Program-made: the position numbers and the translations under genes
The notes under the pieces: generated by a model
Seen by the model: only the letters and a program-made list of their open reading frames with translations
Database searches by the model: none
What the model was told of the DNA's origin: nothing
Part shown: positions 52,301 to 63,927 of the stretch, piece by piece
How positions within the stretch are numbered: the first letter of the stretch is position 1
Layout of the letters: each line of letters opens with the position of its first letter
Assembly (NCBI GenBank): GCA_029339195.1
Contig: JAPTJF010000192.1
Coordinates: forward strand, 43,350 to 107,349
Reading direction: 5' to 3'
Length of the DNA stretch: 64,000 nt
Origin: Micractinium sp. NFX-FRZ
Lineage: Eukaryota > Chlorophyta > Trebouxiophyceae > Chlorellales > Chlorellaceae

Positions 52301-53285
52301 GGCCCTGCAGTGGCCCGCGCACCTGAGGCAGATGCCGCGCTTGTAGTCCGGGCAGGGGACAGGGAGATACTTGACGAGGCGCGGGTCGCGCCGCCGCGCG
52401 TTCTCGGTGGGGTGGGCAAACGGGCAGGCACGCCAGTCGTGCACATACCGCTTGCTGCACCGCGCCACCTTCAGACAGGGGAAAGGGGGAGCGCCACAGC
52501 AAGCAGTGAGGCGGGGGTGGGAGGGGCAGGCAGGGGCGGATGAGACGTGCCAAAGAAGAGGGCACGAACAGGCACAAGGCAGGCGGGGGCACCTGCCGGG
52601 CCATTTGAACGCACGGCCGGAAGGCCCCGCAGCAAGGACACAGCAACTCAGCACATGTTGTTAATGGCGCATCTTTTGCAGAGCACAGCCGCAAGCACAG
52701 TTTTGGTGACTTTGGCTGCCACCCGCCCCAGCCTGTTGCCGCACACCGCCGCACCCCCAGCGGCTGGCCCACCCATATGTGACCCTGCCTGCGCGCACCT
52801 TGAACTGGAACATGCGGAAGTCATCAGTGGAGTACTCTGGCGCGTTCAGCTCACTGGTGCTGTAGGGCAGCGAGTCGTCAGCGCTGTTCAGACCGACGGC
52901 GGCTGCCACCAGGGCGGCGTCCGGCCCGGCAAACAAGTCCTGCAGGGAGCGGCCCGGCACGAGCGGCATTGTCGAAAGGGGTGCACATGCGGCAGAGGCG
53001 GAGGATGGAGGGTGCCGAGGGCAGCTGGAGGCGGCGCCGCAGTCAGAAGAGGCTCGGAGCGAAGGGGGCCTGAGTCGGCCGCCGGTCCAGCCGGAAGCCT
53101 TCCCGGGAGTCTGGAATAGCTGCTGCCAACAAGCTTCTGACTCGAGGCGAGCCAAGCGGCTGCCTAGGGCCACAGCCCACACGCCGGCGCACTCTTCCAC
53201 CGCTCTGTAGTCATGGCGACGCGGTGAGACCCCAGCGCACCTCATCTAGGCCCGGTTGAAGGCTCTGGTAAAGCAGGTTGGCCAT
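49315..53285 (-). CDS. RR-type tandem CCCH zinc-finger protein (TZF-like)
   Basis: Model: join(49315..49428, 49618..49832, 50024..50212, 50403..50609, 50823..51774, 51934..52111, 52323..52468, 52799..52939, 53241..53285), 728 codons plus stop. The plant RR-TZF group binds RNA (ARE-like or G-rich), locates to P-bodies/stress granules and affects mRNA turnover and stress responses. Residues about 55-160 show the signature: [75 protein letters not shown] and [11 protein letters not shown]. The remainder is Ala/Gln/Gly/Met-rich, with tandem MARLSTDGG repeats and scattered R-x-S-L/T-D motifs. The C-terminal Asn/Gly/Met region resembles a prion-like domain. The start [15 protein letters not shown] is in a separate 45-nt exon; an in-frame ATG at 52969 is an alternative. 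The intron after 50823 appears to have a GC donor. Confidence 0.9.
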
Positions 53286-55316
53286 GCGGGCTTGCTGCGT
53301 CGCTGTGAAGGCCCAGCGGGGGGGGCGGGGGATGGGCGTGAGTGTAGCTGCTCAGATACGTGTCATGCCCGGTCAGGTGAGAGTGCTGGGTATTCAAGTG
53401 CTGGTACGCAAGTTGCTCTGAGGCGAGCGAGCCGGGAGACGATGGCAAAAGGTCCGCCGCAGCAGGCAAAGCACAGATACGTCGAAAAAGCAAATCCGCG
53501 ACGTGGCACACAGGCGCAGTGTACCTGCTGCGCTTGCAGGCCGGGAAGCATGCTCCCGGCGCTTAAAAACGACAAAAAGTGTGGTGGCACACGGCGAAGG
53601 CCTAGCACACTGGCATGCACTCCCGCCCCGGCGCCCTGGCGAGCCACGGCGCCTCAACGGCAGCTCCCACATCCATGGCCTCTCCTGCTAAGCTGGCACA
53701 CCAGTACGCTCATGCAAGGCTGTTTGTGCGTTTCAGGTTGTCTGTGCCAAATCAAACTGGCTGTTTGGCAGCCCGCTGACAAGCAGCATTTGCCTTCACC
53801 CGGGCACCTTGTGCGACGTATCTGTGCAGGTCTGGCGCCGTCCTTCAGCTGCAGCACTTGCAAATCAATACAATTTGCTCTTTGCATGAACAAGTATACC
53901 CGTGACAATAAGGAACCGGTACAGACATGGCGCAATTCACAGCAAGAGGAGCGCCCCCCGACCACCGTAAATCATGTTTCCCTTGAGCAAAGATATGCTC
54001 CGAGAAGCAAATCGCGAGCAAATGCACACCAAGCGTGGCACCCCAGCTGGGCCTTGGGAGCAGCAATTCTGCACTGCTCTGCCGGAACTGATGCATGCTC
54101 TCATCTGTCCGGAATGGCATCAAACCAGCAAGGACTGTTGGGGTTGGGCAGCAATGGATCAGACCCGCAAACTGCCTGATTTTCCACTTGCCGCTGTCGG
54201 CTCGACCCTGTTGCTTGCCTCGACGGTCGGCACACCAAGCACCCTCGAGTGAGACAGGCACGTGCAGCCCCTTGTTGCTTAGCCCCACAATGCAGCTAGG
54301 CTTTGCTTTGAACAAGCGGATTGATGCTGTAGTGGGTGCGGGCCATGCCTGGCCTCCCAGCCGTGCACTGCCGGCAATGCTGCTGCCACTCTTTGCCAGC
54401 TCGCCCGGCTCATGTTGCAACTGCTTCCCTGCTGGTGCCTTCTGGCATCATGAGCTGCAGTTGACCTGTTGGTACCCGATGCGGCTGATGTTAAGCAGCG
54501 AACCTTGAACCACAGCGCAAGGCCTTTGGGTGCATCGGCAGGCGCAGCCGGTTCACAGTTGCCTCGGCGCCAGGTGATGTGTGCATGCCCGAGGGAACAG
54601 GGCACGAAGGGACGCTGTACTGGCTGCCAAGCACATCTGGGTGCCATCCACGGCGTGGGCATGCCCTGCCCAGCGCCTGGCCACCTCCTGATTGCCAGCA
54701 CTGCTGCTGCTTCCACTGCTGCTGCTACTTCTGATGCCGCCTTGCTGCGCGGCTGCCGCGCTGCAGGGCCTGCCTGTCCGTGCCGCTGCTGCAGCACTGC
54801 GTGCATCGGCTGCCTGCTGGCTTGTCTGCGCCAGCCGATGCCTGCCTAGTCCTTCTGCTTCAGGGAGGGGTGGTCCTTGGGCAGCACCCTGCAGCACAGG
54901 CACCCAGGGTGCAGGCCCGGGCAACACACTCAGCCCGACCGAGGCTTGCAAGTGCAGAGGCAGCAGTAGCTGAAGCCCCTACACCACCACAGTCTGCCAG
55001 CCACCCGGCAGTCAGCAGCAGCCGAAGCCACCCACCACCCCGCAGCCAGCAGCAGCCCCGTGCACAGCTGCACAGCACCGCGTTGCATGCCCAGACAGGT
55101 CGCCCGGCCAGGCAGCGCCAGCGGCAGGCAGCAAGGGGGCAAGCATCGCCTGTGGGCTACAGCTACTTCACCAAACTGACATGCCTGCACTCAAATTTCT
55201 CACACCACACGACGCGGGCACCAACCGCCTGCCACACCCCCTGCCACGGCCGCCGTCTGTCTGCCCCAAAACACACACCACCAGTGCTGACACCCGCCCA
55301 CCCACCCCAACCCCAC
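53286..55316. other. 2-kb spacer between PDAP1-like and TZF genes
   Basis: Both flanking genes are on the minus strand, so this holds the PDAP1-like 3' UTR and the TZF-like promoter. It is less GC-rich than its surroundings around 53700-54300. I found no frame with family features or consistent splice pattern on either strand; a lineage-specific gene cannot be excluded. Confidence 0.4.
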
Positions 55317-57131
55317 TCACCCTTTCGGGTTTGCCTCGCCGGGCGGCGCGTAGCGGTCAAAGCCCTCCTCCGCGATGCGCTTCAGCCGGTCATCCTCACT
55401 TCGAGGCACAACAGGGGCAGGGTGTGCGGGATCAGGTCAGGGTCTGGGGCGCACATTTGACGGCGGCAGCGCCCTCCCCCCGGGCCACCATCATCTCACC
55501 GCTTGTCCTGAAACAACGCCAGACCCGCCATGCCCCGCCACCTCTTCCCCCCAACGCGACGTTTGTTACGGGCAGCACAAGGTTGTGACCAGCACCCACC
55601 GCTTCTTGCGGATGAGCGCCAGCCGCTCCATGTCGATCCGCATCTGCTCCGGGTCCAGCTCCTCCTCCCCCTTCTTGCGCCGGGGGGCCGCCGCGGGCAC
55701 GGGCCGCTGCGGCGCCTCCTCCTCCTCCTCGCTGCTGCTCTCCTCCTCGCTCTCCTCTGCACGCGGCGAGGGAGCAGCGGGAGGTGTCAGCAGGCCAGGG
55801 CGGGTGGGGGCACAATGCACCAGCCCCTTCGTGCTGCTGCTTCCCTCCTCCTTGCCGTCCTGGGCACATGGTGGGACAAGTCGTGAAGGGCACAGCACCA
55901 GCTGTGTGTGCAGCACGAGGTGTGCAGCGGCAGCAGTGGCAGCGGGTTGTGAGGGAACAAGGGCAGGGCGGGGCGCCACGAGGAAGGTGCTGTGCAGGGA
56001 CGGGATCCTCGTGGCAGCTGCATGCTTTCATGCAGCAGAAGGGCGATGGCAGCCGGGTGGCGCAACTGAATAAGCACCCACACCGAACAACCACACAGCA
56101 GGCCCAAGGGGCCAACGGCCCAAGAACAGCAGGCCCAAGGGGCAAACTTGCGCAAGCACCCACGTGGCTGGCCTACTGGAGGGAGAGGCAGCCGGCGACG
56201 GCACAGCAGGCAGCTGCGCAGCAGGCCAACGGCGAAGCAGGCGGGGCGCAGTAAGCAGGGCAGCAAACATGCCACCAACCACCAGTCGACCAACCACCAG
56301 AGCGGGCAGGCAGGCAGGGCAGGAGCGCGAGCAGCACCCACCCTCAGAATCTGTAGGCATCTGTCCCGCCTTGGGGTTCTGCACGGTGCAGATGAGGAAT
56401 GAGCGGTTGGGTTGTTTAGTCTTCCTCGACTTCGACCTGACGAGTACCAGCCAGCCAGGTAAGAGCCCAGCACGCAGGCAGGCAGGCAGGTGGGCAAGCG
56501 AACGTGGGTGCCTGGCGCTGTCAGGCATGCAGAAGGCCGACTGGTGCCCCACAATGTGGCGACCGCACTGCTTGCCGCTCAGCTCAGCTGCATGTCTGAG
56601 CATAGCCGCTGCCCCGCTGACACTGGCTTGCTAAGGATATCTTGCCGCAGAGCAGCACCCAGGCCCCTCTCCCTCCCCCATGGAACCGCACCTGCACCAG
56701 CACCACCCGTGGCTGCTGCTCCTTCTCATCGCCGCTACCCTCCTCGCTGCTCTCCTCCTCGCTGTCCGATGGCGGCAGCATGCCTGCTGTGGCCGGCTGC
56801 CCGCCTGCACAGCACCGGTGGCAGCGCCGGCGGCCAAGTGCGAAGGCGGCGGCAGAAGGTGCTGGCAGCAGGCTTCCGCTTCCGGGCTGTCCGCTGCAGC
56901 TTGCGATTGGCGCTGGTCGTTCCCAAGCGCAAGAGCTGTGTCACAGAGGCTTGTGGGCCCGTGATGTGGCCAAAGAGCATTTTTCTGCCCGCCCCGCTTG
57001 CCCCGCTCAGTCTCCCAATGCTCACCACCCACGGGCCGGTAGTCGAACTCTTCGTCCTCGTCCCCGCCGCCGCCTCGTCCCCGACCACCCCGACCACCGC
57101 GGCCGCCCCGCCCACCCTTGAACCTGCCCAT
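55317..57131 (-). CDS. PDAP1/HASPP28-type acidic phosphoprotein
   Basis: Model: join(55317..55398, 55600..55756, 56342..56378, 56692..56804, 57026..57131), 164 codons plus stop. It starts MGRFKGGRGGRGGRGGRGRG, a Gly/Arg-rich N-terminus suited to RNA binding and arginine methylation, followed by acidic DEDEEFDYRP. Next come PPSDSEEESSEEGSGDEKE, a short NPKAGQ segment (the family has a conserved Asn-Pro here), another acidic Ser/Glu block, RRKKGEEELDPEQM and the basic helix MERLALIRKKRE. The C-terminus is EEGFDRYAPPGEANPKG. Layout and length match the 28-kDa heat- and acid-stable phosphoprotein family (human about 180 residues), of poorly defined function. Ser in acidic context are casein-kinase-2-type sites. 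The stop lies in a GGGTGAGT sequence that could also be read as a splice donor, so one more exon is possible. Confidence 0.75.
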
Positions 57132-57655
57132 TGTGCAGCCTGATCAAAACCAAAGGAAGGAGAGAATCTCGAGGTCGCCACAGCAGATGGCGGCAGACCG
57201 CACAGCACCTCTCCTCCCCAAGGCGGGGCGGCGGCAGCACAGCAGGCGGCAGCGTGCCGCGCTTGCGCACAGTCAACAAGTTGCGTGGGCTGGGATGGCG
57301 CTGAAATTGCATGTGGACGAGGCAGCAAAGAAGCAGAGGGTACCCCCAGGGAGTCACCACGCACCTACAACAAGCCAAACCCTGCTGCAGAGGCCCTCCC
57401 GGCACATGCAAGGCGGAGGGTGCGGTTCCTGAAGAGTGCATGCCAGTTCACACCAAGGTAAATATTTACCTATTTACTGACGTGGCAACAAGGGCAGGGT
57501 GTACCGCCTGGCAGTGGAATGTGTAATGCAGGGGAGCGCGACAACAGGAAAGGATGGTGGTACAGCAAACATGAAACATACAGGCGACGCAAGTCGTGCA
57601 AGCCGGGGCCACAGCAGGCCAAGCACACAAGCATGCAAGCCCACTTGGGTGCAGG
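57132..57655. other. Spacer between COQ4 and PDAP1-like genes
   Basis: This 524-bp stretch, with both neighbours on the minus strand, should hold the COQ4 3' UTR and the PDAP1-like promoter. A locally AT-rich segment lies near 57455-57480. No gene was recognised. Confidence 0.4.
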
Positions 57656-60267
57656 TCATGCTGGTCCCAGCGGTGATTGCGCCGCGGCCACACCACTTTC
57701 CCCTGGTGCTGCAGCATCTGCAGACCCTCCTGCCGCCGCCGCAGCAGCTGCCTCAGAACCAACGCCGCTGTTGGCCCGCCGCGACTGCGGCGAGTTTTGC
57801 GGCGCTGCTGGCGCCACCTCGACGCGCCACCTCAGCCGCAGCTCCTCCAGGCTCTCCTCGAAGTGCTTCTCGTAATAAATGCACATCAGGTCGGGGGCGC
57901 GGGCACCGGCCCGCAGGGCCCAGGGCAGGAACCGTGAGTTGAGCAGGGCCCGGTCCTCAGGCTTGAACCGCCACTCGCCCGCCAGCACCGCCAGGCCCGT
58001 CATGGGCAGGCCCGTCTGCGGGGGTACAGGGAGGGGTGCGTTTGGGAGTCTACAGGTTATATTGTTGTTCGCTGGAAAAGGGGAGCGTGGCTGGTGGGCA
58101 GTCAAGTCTAACGAAATGTGCATAGAGGCTGTGCAGGTGGGTGAGTGAGTGGTCAAGGCCAGAGGTGCGCCCCCGCCCGCCCCTCCTTCGTAGCCCTCTG
58201 CTGGCCCTCCTGTCCCTTCGCCCCCTCCTGTCCTGCCCATATCCCCTGCCCCCGGTTGCCCCGCCACATTCCACCCACGCCTACACTCCACCTTTTAAAG
58301 CCTTGAGCACCACCAGCCCACCCTGCGTTCCCCACTCGAACACAATCCGCGCTGGCAACTTCATTCCCTACTGCCTCCAACCCTCCGTCTCCTCCCCACC
58401 CCCACTTGCACACAACCCCACCGCGTTACATCCTACCGCTTATCAACCCCGTCTACAGTTTCCGCCGCCACCTCCCTCAACCAGGACCCCACACACCGCC
58501 CGCCCCCACCCCCACCCCCGCAGGACCGCAGCCAACAAACAGGGGCCATTGCCAGGTCATTACTAAACTTCTGCTTTTCCAAGGCAGATTCCTGCTGGCC
58601 CATGGCCACCCCAGGCACCTACCATGCACACATTTCCCGACACAAGCACACGCACCCTCAACAGCTAATGACGTGTAACCCACATTCAGTCAGTCAGTCA
58701 GTCACCAGCCCGCACCTGCACAAACTCCACCGCCTTGAGCGCCACCTCCCCAAACCCGTTGGTGTGGCAGCCAAAGATGACGTGCCAGAAGTCGTGGACC
58801 TGGCGGGCGCGGGTGATGACGTAGGCCAGCTCGGGGTCGTCGACGAACCTGGGTGTTGAGGGGCAGAGGGGGTGAGGTGGGAGGTACAGCAAACGAGGCA
58901 AAGGGACCTGGCGGGCGCAGAGGATGACTCTAAGCCGTCGGGAGCGGGTGAGGCGGCGGGTTGAGAAGGGGGGAGAGGGGGAGGGGGCAGGTGCGATGCT
59001 TGTTGGCCAGTGAGGCAGGGAGGCGGGGGGATACGTCCCACGCCGCCCTGCTCCCCGCCCCGCCCCAACCTCCGATCTTATCGTTCCACTTCTTCATGCA
59101 CCCATGCCTTCTGCTCACCTCCTCCTATTGCCCACCTCCTATCCCCCGCTAGAGCCCCCCAGCTTCAACCCCAACCCCAGCCGCAGCCCCAGCACAGTAC
59201 CCCAATGGGGTTGAGCGACCAGAGACCCACCCAATCCCACACCTGCAGAGTGGGCAGCCCCCAGCTGGGCGCCCCCCTGCACGCCAGGAACCGGCACATC
59301 CACTCCTCCGCAGCTTCACCGCCCCCCACCGCACCCACCCCAGGGCTGCCCCTCCCCAGCAGCCAGCCGCACCTGCAGGGCGGGCGGTCCAAAGCCAGGA
59401 AGCCGCGTGTCCCCATGAAGCGGGCGTAGGCGCCGCCAAACGTGTGCTCGGGCATGTCCCAGCAGGGGGCCACAACCTCGTCCTGCGGCGAAGGCAAGGG
59501 TGTGGGGGCAAAGGAAGGTGAACTGAGCAGATGAGGAGGTGGGGGTGCTAGGGGTGCAATGTCGACAAGGGTGTGCTGGAGGCCTGTCCCGGCAGGGGGC
59601 CACCACCTCGTCCTGCGGAGCAGCAGGGGGTGCGGGGGCAGTTGGGATTTCATCACATGGGAGACGGGGGCGCCGGGGATGGGGGGCGTCAGGGTGTGTG
59701 CTAGAGGCCGGTCCCAGCACGAGGGGCACCACCTCGCCCTGCCAGCACAGGGATTGTGGGGATAGATAGGTGATGGGGACGAGGGTGCGGGCGGGCGGGC
59801 GGGACCAGCTGCACCAAGCCTCCCTGCGCTGCCCCTCCCAGCGCAGCAGCATTCCAAAGCTCAAAAGCTGCAGCAGCGGCAGCGCCCAGCAGCCACCCAG
59901 CCAGCCACCCAGCCGCCCAGCCAGCCAGCCACCCACCCACCGTTATGAGCGGCCGCTCCTGCAGGATGAGCCGCCCCGTTTCTGAGCGCCTCATGCGGTC
60001 CCTCATTGCATAGATGGCAGGCAGGCCGGTCGTCTCTCCGCTGGCGGCCACCAAGTCGCCACGCCACGGGTTGCGGAACGCGCCCCACAGCGACAGCAGC
60101 GCCACAGCGCCCTTCTCCAGCCCGCTCAGCGGCACATGGGTGGCGTAGGCCGGCACAGCTGGGCTGCGGCATTGCAGCGGGCAGGCGCAGGGGAGGATGG
60201 AGCACGGTTGGTACGCCGAAGGGCGCGGGGGGCGGCGGCGTGGCAGCAGCGGTGGAGGCAGAACCAT
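57656..60267 (-). CDS. COQ4: COQ4, ubiquinone biosynthesis protein
   Basis: Model: join(57656..58015, 58716..58848, 59373..59482, 59941..60267), 309 codons plus stop. COQ4 is a peripheral mitochondrial inner-membrane protein that organises the coenzyme Q synthesis complex; recent work on human COQ4 ascribes it C1 decarboxylation/hydroxylation of the CoQ head group. Seen here: [78 protein letters not shown], and the family zinc motif HDxxH(x)11E as H164-D165-H168-E180. [13 protein letters not shown] and [15 protein letters not shown] complete the core. The C-terminal ~45 residues are an Ala/Gly-rich extension beyond the usual end. The first ~40 residues (Pro/Arg/Cys-rich, no acidic residues) resemble a mitochondrial presequence; the ATG at 60267 is the first in frame, and an upstream exon is possible. 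Confidence 0.92.
59580..59750 (-). repeat. Two copies of COQ4 exon 2 start with acceptor
   Basis: Exon 2 starts at 59482 (CAG then [10 protein letters not shown]). The first intron holds a copy near 59585-59616 (CAG then [10 protein letters not shown]) and a weaker one near 59708-59745 (CAG then GEVVP). Spacing is about 125-130 bp. Confidence 0.85.
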
Positions 60268-61238
60268 GGCCCGCGGCGCAGCTGCACCCCAATCGCACGT
60301 AACCCAAGCACCAAAGGAACCTCACCGAGTGACCAGGCCTCCGGCAGCGTCTATAAGCGACGAGAGGGGACCGCCCGAAGCCCAGCGCGCCTGCTGGCCT
60401 CCTGCAGTGCAACGCGTGAAGGGCTACGAGCTTGAATATTTAACAGAGCGCTTAATCCGACGGACACCACCCAGCTCAACTGCGCGCACCTACGGGAAGC
60501 GGCAGGCTGCCCGGTGCACGGCGCCACAAAGCCTGGCAGGCCATGCAGCTGCAGTGAAGCAATACGGGAGCGAAATGAACGGGTTTTACAGGAGCGGAGT
60601 CCAGGAGCGGCCAAGAGGAGGCCGTGCTGCGCCCGCTAGGGGCGGGACACGGCGGCCTCGCCGCAGCAGCCTGCCAATGGCCAGCCGATGGGGTAAGCAC
60701 AGCTTCTATACTGACCCCTGCAACTCCACCTGGCACTGCCACTGTCCCGCCCCTCCTATCGATGTCCCACCACCCGGCAACTGGTGCTGCCCCACGTACA
60801 TTACAGCCGGTAACCCCGCCCCCTCGCCTCTGCTGCACGCACCTCCACCCGCTGGCCCCACTGCGGTACCCCTGTTGACTATGTCCCCCACTTGCTTTTC
60901 CACTGCCCCTTCAGGAAACACAGCGCTGCACCTACCTTGACACATTCCCACCTGCACCTCTCCCCAAGCTGGCCCAACCTGATGACTCGCGTCTTGCTGC
61001 CCTTCTCCACTCCCGCTACCCAGCCCCACACTGTCCTTGCTGCTCCTCTGCCACCTCGGTTTCGACCCCCTTCTCCTCCTGTCTCATGGGGCCTACTGGC
61101 TCCGTGCACTTGAAATGTATCAATGATGGTGGTGATGATGAGGGTGGGGAGATCTGGCGCAGCACAGTTGCTTGCCACACCTGCCATCAACAGGCCCTGC
61201 CTTGGCAGCTGGGAGTACCAATGGGCAACTGGTGTGCA
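60268..61238. other. COQ4 upstream region, no gene seen
   Basis: It probably carries the COQ4 promoter and 5' UTR. The part from about 60700 to 61090 is pyrimidine-rich on the plus strand. I recognise no coding region. Confidence 0.4.
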
Positions 61239-63500
61239 GGTTTGTCGGCGCAGCACAGTGCCAGGCCGGTCAGCGCCGCCACGAGGCGGGAGGCGGCATC
61301 ATACGGTGGTAGCCACTAATGTCAAGCAGGAGCGGTTCGCATGGCGGCTGTTTGCCTTGCGCTGCCAGCGGTCGTCGAGGGCTAAAAGTGGTGTCTGGAG
61401 CAACTTCCGAGGGCGGGGTGGCTGGCTGGCCGATGGCCATGTTGGTGGTTGGGTGCAAGGGCTGGTGGGCGCTCAGGCGGACAAGCCTCGCGGCGCACGC
61501 AGTAAGGCCGGCAGTCTGCAGGCGGGCAGGTGGGCGGGCAGGTGGGCGGGCTGGCAGGTGGCAGGGGCGGGCCGCCGCCACCAGGCATGGCCGGCGTGCC
61601 CAGGTGGGTTGCACTGGGTGTGCGCGCTGCAGCATCCTGCGGCACGTGCACTGTCGTCGTGCGGAACCTCGCATGCACCAGAAGGCCCCCCTTGGGCAAG
61701 AGGAGTGGGGCAGGCACGAGCTGCGCTGTGGGCATGCTGTGCCATTGTGCCCTCACACCCTACCCGCCCCCCACCCAGCGCCACCTGCCCTCCTCACACT
61801 CGGTCCCCCTGCCGCCAGGCTGTGCAGCACAGACGGGCCCCGCCCGCCCTGCCCGCCCACCTCACTGCACGGCACCGCCAGGCCAGAGGGCTGCTGGGGG
61901 GTGCGCAGGTGGGGTGAGCCCGAGGGCAGCACAGCGTGTTGCTGCCACATGCCTTACCCACCCCTGCACCTTGCCCCCAACAGGGCCTGCCTCCAGTCGT
62001 AAGTGCCAGCACCGGCGGGCCAGCACTGTGCAGGTTTGTTGGCGCACGCACAGTGCCGGGTTGGTCGGCAGGTTTGTTGTTGGCACACAGCACAGTGCCT
62101 GGCTGCCCAGCGCTACTAGCGCTACTAGTAGGCTACCCGTCCACACCTGTGCAGGCGAGAGATGGCAACATTCCACGGTGGCCACTCACGCCCAGCACCG
62201 GCAGCGCTGCTTGGGCTGTAGGCGGCCAAGAGCGGTTTGCGTCGCGAGTGCGCGGCTTGCGCTGCCTGCGGTGAGTGCCAGCAGCAGCTTCCAGGGCATG
62301 GCGGCTGGCGGGCTGATGGCCATGCTGGCGGGCTGATGGCCATGTGGGCGGTTGGGCAGGTGGGCGGGTGGAAGGGCACATGCCGGCGGGCGGAATGTAG
62401 GCAGGCAGGCAGGCAGGCAGGCAGGTTTCAGCCGGGCAAACATTGTGGCAGGCAGGCAAAGGGCACTTGGGCCGCCGCCATCAGGCGTGGCCGGGTGGGG
62501 TGCCACTGTTAGAGCGTGGTGCTGTCCAGCGCGTGCATATTAGGCGGTCACAGTAATCTCATGCAACAGGAGGCTCTCGAGGGCAAGCGGCCTGTGGGGC
62601 CTCCCCATGCATGGGGGGCATGCCTGCCCTGTGCGTGCCCATGTGCGGCCCATGGGTGTGGTGCAGGACGGCTGCGCCCAGTTTGCCGCCTTGATCGAGC
62701 GCCTGCGCTGGAGATTGCGGCAGCGCTGCCGAGGCAGGAGCAGGCGGGGGAGCGGGTGGCGGCAGGGTGGCTGGCAGCCGGGCCGCCACCAGCGCCTGCC
62801 GGGGCCAGCGGCGGGGCAGGGCAGCAGGCGCCAAGCGGTGCAGCGGCTGCCGTTTTGTTTGGTACTGCGGCACCGCCTGCTCTGGGCCGGCCTGGGCACA
62901 GGCGGGTGTGCGCAGCGCTCGCAGCAAGCAGCAGCAGCGGCAGCAGCAGGAACAGCAAGCATGTGTCCCTCGCAACAGCAGCATGGATTGGCTGATTGAT
63001 GGGAACGGCATGGGAGAGTAGTGCACCGTTTCTAGCTACCCCCTTATCGCCCCTGCACCTGCCGCCACCACAATAGCCAGTCGCGCCAAGCATTGGCTGC
63101 GCCGCTTGGGCCATGCAGGGTGCTGGCTGCGCGACGTGCGCTGCCGGCGCTGCTTACAGCCAAAGTGGTGTCTGGAGCAGCTCCCCCCCGGGCATGGCAG
63201 GCTGGCTGGCTGATGGCAGGCAGGGTGGGCAGTTGGGCGGTTGGATGTGCGGTTGGGCAGGTGGGCACATGCGGGCGGGAAGGACAAGCAGGCAGGCAGG
63301 CAGGGTGGCGCGGGCAGGCCACGCAGCCTGCTCGGCGCCAGTCTGCAGGCGGGCAAGTGGACGGGCAGGCAGGCGGCTGACGGCAGGCTGGCGCACAGGC
63401 TGGCGCAGCGGCGGGGCCCCCCGCAGGGGAGGTCCCGGCAGGGTCCGCTGCCACCAGCAACAGGAGTCCTTTGCAACAACATGCGGGCGGGCGGACAAGG
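61239..63500. repeat. Three diverged copies of a ~0.4-kb repeat
   Basis: Blocks at about 61239-61610, 62034-62500 and 63075-63500 share pieces: GGTTTGTCGGCGC-type starts (A, B), AAAGTGGTGTCTGGAGCA (A 61386, C 63163), GGCTGATGGCCATG-type runs, and (GGGCAGGTG)n or GCAG-rich tracts. Copies are rearranged and degenerate, with roughly 0.8-1 kb spacing. No transposase or terminal repeats were recognised. Confidence 0.55.
62760..62960 (+). pseudogene. Possible MYND-type zinc-finger relic, frameshifted
   Basis: One plus frame reads AKRCSGCRFVWYCGTACSG then PAW, the first half of a MYND finger (CxxC ... YCxxxC ... W). The expected H-x-x-x-C half, HRRVCAAL, follows at once but in another frame, so a single-base indel would separate them. 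MYND fingers bind proline-rich peptides. No intact upstream protein was found. A sequencing error or short intron is an alternative. Confidence 0.35.
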
Positions 63501-63927
63501 CAGGCAGGTTTCACCCGGGCAGTCGGGCAGGGTGGCGGCAGCGGAGGCTGCCACAGCAGCGCCGGGGCCCCCACGGCGGGCCGCCACCGGGAGGGATGCA
63601 GTGCAGGGCGCGCTGCCGCCGCGCGTGCAATTTTCCGTGGGTAGGACGCAGGAGGCGGCTCTCCTGGGCCCCAGCCTGCCCCATGCCCATGCCTGGTGAT
63701 GGTGATGGTGATGGTGGCAAGCTGGCCAGGGAGCGCGGCGCTGGGCCGCATGCCCCTGCCAAGGGCTTCGCGAGTACATAAGAAAGCAATGCAGCCCCTT
63801 GCACGGGGCATGAATGAAGCACAGAGGGCGGGGCGGCGCCCGGAGTGGCCATGCGGCCCCATAAGCCCCTGGGAACCCCAGCCACCGGATGCCAGTGGGT
63901 GCGGTTCCGGACGCAGGCCTACCCATC
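63501..63927. other. Region upstream of U2 snRNA
   Basis: It should contain the snRNA promoter (in plants a USE and a TATA-like box near -70 and -30). I cannot point to a convincing copy of either. No protein gene was recognised. Confidence 0.35.

Noticed and set aside
52799..52969. ATG at 52969 as the start of the CCCH protein
   Set aside because: It is in frame and possible, but the separate upstream exon [15 protein letters not shown] joins in phase at an acceptor inside this stretch and looks more protein-like. Kept only as an alternative.
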